The position numbers and the translations under genes were made by a program. The notes below the pieces were generated by a model. The model did no database searches and was not told the DNA's origin. It saw only the letters and a list, made by a program, of their open reading frames with translations. 64,000 nucleotides of DNA, taken from positions 20,693,297 through 20,757,296 of the forward strand of contig NC_135566.1 in the NCBI RefSeq assembly GCF_964340395.1, written 5' to 3'. This stretch comes from Glandiceps talaboti. Its lineage: Eukaryota; Hemichordata; Enteropneusta; Spengelidae. This document shows, piece after piece, positions 57,623 to 64,000 of this stretch (its first letter is position 1; every line of letters begins with the position of its first letter).

Positions 57623-59186
57623 TCACCTGTATATATTGCCATCTGATAAACTTTCTCTTTAGGTAGTTGTATGGGTCATTCACCTGTATATATTGCCATC
57701 TGATAAACTTACACTTCAGGTGGTTGTATGGGCCATTCACCTGTATATAATGCCATCTGATAAACTTTCACTTGAGGTGGTTGTATGGGCCATTCACTTG
57801 TATATATTGCCATCTGATAAACTTACAGTTTAGGTGGTTGTATGGGCCATTCATCTGTATATATTGCCATCTGATAAACTTACACTTTAGGTAGTTGTAT
57901 GGGCCATTCATCTGTATATATTGCCATCTGATAAACTTACATTTTAGGTAGTTGTATGGGGCATTCATCTGTATATATTGCCATCTGATAAACTTACACT
58001 TTAGGTGGTTGTATGGGGCATTCACCTGTATGTATTGCCATCTGATAAACTTACACTTTAGGTAGTTGTATGGGGCATTCACCTGTATGTATTGCCATCT
58101 GATAAACTTACACTTTAGGTAGTTGTATGGGGCATTCACCTGTATATATTGCCATCTGATAAACTTACACTTTAGGTGGTTGTATGGGGCATTCACCTGT
58201 ATATATTGCCATCTGATAAACTTACACTTTAGGTAGTTGTATGGGGCATTCACCTGTATGTATTGCCATCTGATAAACTTACACTTTAGGTGGTTGTATG
58301 GGGCATTCACCTGTATATATTGCCATCTGATAAACTTACACTTGTGACCGTGATATCACAGTGTTGATTATGAAGCATTATAGATAAAAGATACATCATA
58401 AAATTAAATCATATATGTGCGCCTTCTTATCGCCAATGCATTATGTTTTTGAAGCGTGCATTCTTAAGACATTGCCTAATTACCGAAAACCATTAATTAT
58501 GCAAATGACTCAAAACATTAAAAGGTACATCAACGGACGCTTGCGTTTGTCATTGTCAAGGTGTGTACCATCTATGTACAATTAACATTCCCCACGGAAG
58601 GTAAAACATGAATCGTAATAACAGTTGTCTGTATTTTACCTCTGTACCATCGTTCAGATATTGGTCTGGTTCTAGAATGTTTTTGAAAATTCATGACGGT
58701 ACACGTTAGTTTATCCAGTAATACACTTCCCTGAACCCGTACCTGTTTATAAAAAACGGATGCGAAATGTAGAAATTATATTATAAACAATCTAATATTC
58801 CCACCCCTGTTGGGAAGACTTGCTAAATTTTGTATTTATATTCAGTGACTTATGACACTAACGAAGAACAGGTGATTTATTCAAAACATATCTTTCGCAA
58901 TCAAATGTGGAAAAATCAACTTGTGCATACATCATAGTGCTTTCGTGATGAACGTACACAGTGTTATCAAATGTCATGTCCAGCTTTTGACAATGACTAG
59001 TTATAACCCATCAAATGACATATGCCCAGCTATTGACAAGGACTTTTTATAACCCATGAAATGACATATGCCCAGCCATCAAATGACATGTCCAGCTATT
59101 GACAAGGACTTGTTATAACTCTTGACAATGACTACTTATAACCCATCAAATGTCATGTCCAGCTATTGACAATGACTAGTTATAAC
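57623..59186. repeat. Segmental tandem duplication, copy 2
   Basis: Includes a second 57 bp array (57623-58343, about 12-13 units) followed by the same unique 870 bp. It differs from copy 1 in array length and by lacking one 23 bp unit near 59120. Confidence 0.92.
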
Positions 59187-59402
59187 TCTTGACAAGGACT
59201 TGTTAAAACTCTTGACAAGGACTTGTTATAACTCTTGACAAGGACTAGTTATAACCCATCAAATGACATGTTCAGCTATTGACAATGACTACTTATAACC
59301 CATCAAATGTCATGTCCAGCTATTGACAAGGACTTGTTATAACTCTTGACAAGGACTTGTTATAACTCTTGACAACGACTAGTTATAACCCATCAAATGA
59401 CA
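59100..59402. repeat. Short interspersed tandem words (23-28 bp)
   Basis: TTGACAAGGACTTGTTATAAC and CCCATCAAATGACATGTCC alternate. The same words end copy 1 of the duplication at 57385-57620. Confidence 0.85.
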
Positions 59403-62267
59403 TTTCGATGTAGTATAGAATAACCTTGTCTGGCGACTAAACATGTAAATGAAGTTAACGTACAGATTTATGTATAATTTGGGTGACAAAACATGATTGT
59501 GTGGGGTATCGACAGAGTCAAATAAACTAACATCAGGACATTAACAATCAAACAATGTTAGAAGGGAATAAACAGCTTGTCATGGGAGTTACTAAGCGGA
59601 TTGGATTGGATACAACACAGACTACCCGATATCATCTGTTCATTCGATAGCATCACATGAAGGTGTTATTTCCGATACGATTTGTGTTATAATGCTGAAA
59701 TGACATGAACGGCGTCACTGATATGGTAAGACAAAATAGGTGATATCGGGTAAGAATTGATTTGTCCTGGGCTTCTCCATAAGTTTTCATGTAAAAATAT
59801 GACGTATACTGTCACGTACCGCTATACTTGGTTGTGAGTATAAATATGGATGTAGTTATATGTGATAAACGACCATATAATATTCTATCAATACGATAAT
59901 GCTGCTACTACATGCAGATAACTGTCGTCAGTCATGTTAAGATAGATATATAGACAGACAGTTTTCAAACGTATGTTACACGATGGTAGGCTTTGCATTG
60001 CAACTAGGTAATGTAAGCGCCAAAATAATAATGTTGCCATTGAATGTTTTCATGTCTTTGTGAACAAACGTCAGGAGTACCAAATGACCATTAAAAATGC
60101 ATGGTGTAAATTCCAATCTGTCCATTAAATCAAATTACACGTTTCAATTTTCTTTTTTTTAAAAACATATTGTCATCAAATGTCATTTTCATGTAGCTGA
60201 CTAACCTCGTCTTCAAATGATTTTACTACATACAGACTAAATCTATTTGAAGAGAAAATTTAACAGATGTTTCGTTAAAAACCACACCATAGCCCCCCGG
60301 GTGATTTTTGTCTCAGCTAATTACATTTTAACGTCTGTTGTCTGAAAACCGAAAAAAAAATGGCTGATGCCATTACTTGAGCACATAAAGATACGTTTGC
60401 TTAAATATGCAAACGATAACGATACAAAGACATTCATTATAGTTATCGAGTAATACCTCGTTCTATGTACAATTCTGTGGCACCTCCAATACCTGCTCGA
60501 TACATTCACTCTCCTACACCTTTGATGGTAGTGACATCATCACAAAGGGGCAATATTCGTAGACTTATAACAAAAATCCATAACAAACACTTACAAGGAA
60601 AGGGGTATAGACCACTCACTTCAACGACAGATTTGAAGCCAGAACCCATAAGCCACTACTAAAGTTAAAAGACAATAACACATTATACACATACAGTAAA
60701 GTTCATTTTGTTACAAGGGTACAACATCTTAGCACAGTTCTGAAATTCACCTTTTTTGTAGCGTTTTCCTCAAGATCTAAAACAAGCAACGCCATTGAAA
60801 TAGTAAAATCTCCTTGATCTTCAAGATCCATAGTTCATCAGTCACATTATGTATATAATTTCATCCTAGTATAACTACAAACTCCATGAGTTGATCCAAA
60901 TGTATGTAATAATTTTCACCTTGTGAAGTTTCTACACAGATTAACAGTAATAATTACATTCTCATCGGTATTGAGCAATATGATAATCAGCTTAATTACA
61001 AATTAGGGGATTCCACCTGACTAGTCATATTTCTCCAGCTGAAGCAGGAATACTCCATTAGACTCTATACCTTAAGTAGTTATAATGATTAAATAAGTCT
61101 TCTTTCAGATAGTTCTTTTGTGTCTGTTACTATTCATTGTCTCTTTTCAAATTGTAGAAATCGTCATGATTGAATAAATTTGTCAATTTCTTCATAACTA
61201 TTTTGTATGTAGTCAGTGCTTTAGTTGCATTAAGCAATCTGTGATCCTTTTGTTTATTTTTATTAGGCCAAGCGTTGTAATATAATATTGGTGGATATTT
61301 TGATATACTTAAAGTTTGTTTGTTTTAAATAAATGAGGTTTTAATCACACAGAGCTGACCCTGCAAATCTTAGCATTCTAATAAGTTACATTGGGAGAGA
61401 GCAATACCTCATAGGGTTCAGATTAAACCAGTAAATATGATGAAATGTCGTACTCAAGAATACTACAAAATTATAGATACGGTAGAGTTGGTAGACAAAT
61501 CAATACTGTAGATAAATATATACTGTATGACTGCTGTTTGATTTCTACAGTTCGCCTTAAATATCCATCTGAACACCACTATGCCGTCTACTGCATTGGC
61601 AGTGACAGTTTAAATCATTTCATATATGAATCGCTGGACTAGCTTTTTTTGCATGCTTGTATATTAGTCACGTTCAACACACATACAGTCCTTGAGTCAA
61701 CCGCCTGCTATGAATTGACTGTTCTACTTGTAGTGCCTTTTGTAATCATGCTTTTAGAACACTTTTAGGTACATTATTACTTTGGTCTCTCTAGTATACT
61801 ATACCCTAGAGACAATGTAGTATAGCCTTACAATATTTTGAAAAATTAACAGTGTACATCTGGACTTTGCATATGTAGATATTGACGATTATAACCATAC
61901 ATCAAATCCAACATCTACTGAGACTAAATAATGACTGACTGAGTAATATTTTTATGTTATGAAAGTAAATCACCATGGCTTCATCAATGCTGAGTATTAT
62001 AATACTTGTTACACACTATATCATATATGAGGTATATGCACTATTATTGCTTTCAAGGGATGGTAAATCCTTATTGTCCAACATAACACGGTTGTCATGG
62101 CAACAGTCGTAACCACTTTGTTAAGAACGTTTTGTAAGACTCTTTTGAAATGATCTGGCCAAATATGTAAAGACATGATGAGGATGTACATTTCTTGTCG
62201 AGTAAGATAATACCACTAAGAACAGTAACATAATAATAGTTTTGGAATTGAGAATCTGATAATGGGA
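59403..62267. other. Intergenic sequence, no supported gene
   Basis: 2.9 kb, A+T-rich, no transposon recognised. The one ORF worth noting is listed separately at 60465. Confidence 0.4.
60465..60662 (+). CDS. Short hypothetical ORF, 65 aa
   Basis: ATG at 60465 to TAA at 60660-60662. The peptide is Pro/Thr/Lys-rich (MYNSVAPPIPARYIHSPTPL and later RRLITKIHNKHLQGKGYRPL) and looks less like random A+T-rich translation than its neighbours. No family is recognised and no clear splice sites or promoter were seen. Chance is a real alternative. Confidence 0.2.
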   Translation: MYNSVAPPIPARYIHSPTPLMVVTSSQRGNIRRLITKIHNKHLQGKGYRPLTSTTDLKPEPISHY

Positions 62268-62369
62268 CATGTATGTGTGTATGTATGTATGTACGTACGT
62301 ACGTATGTATGTATGTATGTATGTATGTATGTATGTATGTATGTATGTATGTATGTATGTATGTATGTG
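62268..62369. repeat. (GTAT)n microsatellite
   Basis: About 24 tetranucleotides with a short GTAC-GTAC interruption near 62292. Confidence 0.96.
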
Positions 62370-62479
62370 CTTGCGCGTGCATGCGTGCATCCTCCTTCAA
62401 TTATATTTCATTTGATGTTTGAGTGAATTTCATTGTCCTTCCACCGTATATATATATAAGTTCGAAAGGTTGTTTACTC

Positions 62480-62752
62480 ATTTGCATAATGAACAGTGAA
62501 AATACCTAACTAATTTGCATAGTTATTTGATAGGTAAGGCACTAATTTGCATAGTTATTTGATACCCCAAAACTTGCGATGGTCGAGAAAAATAGTGAAA
62601 TACATTATGAACCAACAAAAAATTGTTCAAAAAGTGTGTAACAACAGGAAAGACACGTATGTGCATTTAAAAAAATGCATTTATTTGCTTATTTTCATCA
62701 GGTTTTGGTTTTACTTTTGGATCTATTTTATCTCAATTTATCTCATTTGCAT
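62480..62752. promoter_or_regulatory. Cluster of four ATTTGCAT octamer motifs
   Basis: Exact ATTTGCAT at 62480, 62513, 62545 and 62745, all in the same orientation. The outer two share longer flanks (ctcatttgcata and cagtgaaaatacc), so part of the cluster is a decayed direct repeat. The octamer is the POU/Oct binding word. A function here is unproven. Confidence 0.3.
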
Positions 62753-62876
62753 AGCCACCAGTGAAAATACCGGTTTTATTTTTGACTGTACACCAACGTA
62801 CACAATGGTACATATGTAATAATTATAATTATTGACTACACAGTGTAATATATTCAAAAAATAGTTTAATAGCATG

Positions 62877-63820
62877 TGACAGTGAAAGGTAGGGGGAAAG
62901 CTTGAGAAGGGAATATGTGCATCTCTTATGGGGGGGTCCTAGGGGGTCTCCCCCTAGAAGCCCTGGAGGTTTTTTACTCTGAAAAGTCAATTTTGAGACT
63001 ATTCAGACCCTTTCAGACAATAATTTCCAAGCTTTACAAGACAGCACCAACATGTAAAAAGCAACTACATAGGATTGAAATATTTTTGAAATATAGTTTG
63101 ATAGCATCTTGACAGTGAGAGATAGGTGGAACAACTTGAGACTGGGATGTGTACACCTCATGTGGGGGGGGGCCTAGGGGGTCTCCCCTAGAAGCCTTGG
63201 AGCTTTTTTTACTCTGAAAAGTCAATTTTGAGACTATGCAGACCCTTTCAGACAATAATTTCCAAGCTTTACAAGACAGCTCCAACATGTAAAAAGCAAC
63301 TATATAGGGTTGAAATACTTTTGAAATATACTTCGATAGCATCTTGACGGTAAGAGGGGAAGAGCTTGAGACTGGGATATGTCCACCTCATGTGGGGGTC
63401 CGAGGGGGTCTCCCTCTAGAAGCCCTGGATGATTTTTATTCTGAAAGCCATTATTTAGGCTAGTCAAACCCTTTCGAGCAATAACTTAATCCCTGCTTTA
63501 CAAGACACCACCATCAAGTATCAGAAACTATTCTATTATAACTTGCATAGGGTTGAAATATGTTCTTAAAAAGTTAAATGGCATCATTATATACATGTAG
63601 GTCAGCACATCTAATGGCAGTATCATTGGTAGGGAAGATTTGGAGTTTAAGGCAATTTTAGACTATCTTGGCATACATGTCACATCTTTTAAAGACAATA
63701 CCATATCAAATTAAAATAGGGTGAAAATATTTAAGAAACGTTTAATACCATTATGACAGTGCTGGTGCATCTGATTGTTGGTTGAATGCATGGGTGACCT
63801 CTGGGGGTTATAGGGAGTCC
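62877..63820. repeat. Diverged satellite, about 233 bp unit, about 4 copies
   Basis: Recurring words TGACAGTGAGAG, CTTGAGACTGGGATGTG, CTAGGGGGTCTCCCCCTAG and CCCTTTCAGACAATAATTTC start at about 62877, 63110 and 63343. A more decayed copy starts near 63753. Each carries a G/C-rich inverted repeat with a TCT loop. The similarity continues weakly to the window end. Confidence 0.85.
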
Positions 63821-64000
63821 TTGGGGTTTTGCCCCTTGCAGATCTGCAGTTTTTGCCTTCTATTAAGGCAATGTTTAGGTTATTCATAGCCTTTGAGGTA
63901 ATATTCCCAAGCTTCGAAAAGCTAACGTAAATGTAAGTTTTAAAGAAGTTTCCCATGTCACACAAAAATGGGCCCTTAACACTTGGTATAGAGGCATTAA

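Noticed and set aside
55638-58310. Minus-strand KCKFIRWQYIQVN repeat ORFs
   Set aside because: The 57 bp unit is divisible by three. There is no coding context, and the duplicated copy has a different length without sign of constraint.

Overview
The window is animal nuclear DNA: A+T-rich, intron-rich, CpG-poor outside a few patches, and full of tandem repeats and transposable elements. The mix of two DIRS-type tyrosine-recombinase retrotransposons, a CR1/L2-type LINE, a tRNA-derived SINE and several MITE-like families points to a marine invertebrate (hemichordate, cephalochordate, echinoderm or lophotrochozoan). The species cannot be settled from the sequence alone.

One host gene fills the left two thirds on the + strand. 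I reconstructed 18 coding exons between 3274 and 41973 by splice-site and frame continuity. Every junction is GT-AG and every phase matches. The gene continues upstream of exon 1. The visible 710 residues contain the end of one Ras-association-like (RA) fold, a second RA-like domain, a long coiled coil, one PDZ domain, more coiled coil and an acidic C-terminus. This suggests a Ras/Rap-binding scaffold. I could not name the orthologue.

The introns are crowded with minisatellites: 20 bp units at 5.9-12.4 kb, 48 bp at 14.2-15.9 kb, 43 bp at 16.1-17.2 kb, 30 bp at 18.6-20.6 kb and 40-43 bp at 33.7-36.6 kb. Other insertions are an apparently intact 6.1 kb DIRS element (21276-27356), a deleted DIRS relic on the - strand (37706-40157), two copies of one SINE lying directly against splice acceptors, and MITE-like elements. 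The most striking structure is the 48 bp array at 14.2-15.9 kb. Each of its 35 units carries a copy of the 3' splice site and the first bases of exon 6. Two other exons (5 and 14) have two-copy duplications across their acceptors.

From 42 to 64 kb no host gene can be supported. This part holds more minisatellites (46, 49, about 24, 42 and 57 bp units), a MITE pair partner, a 5'-truncated CR1/L2-type LINE on the - strand, a recent 1.59 kb tandem duplication, microsatellites and a diverged satellite of about 233 bp. Tandem repeats together make up roughly two fifths of the window by my rough sum.
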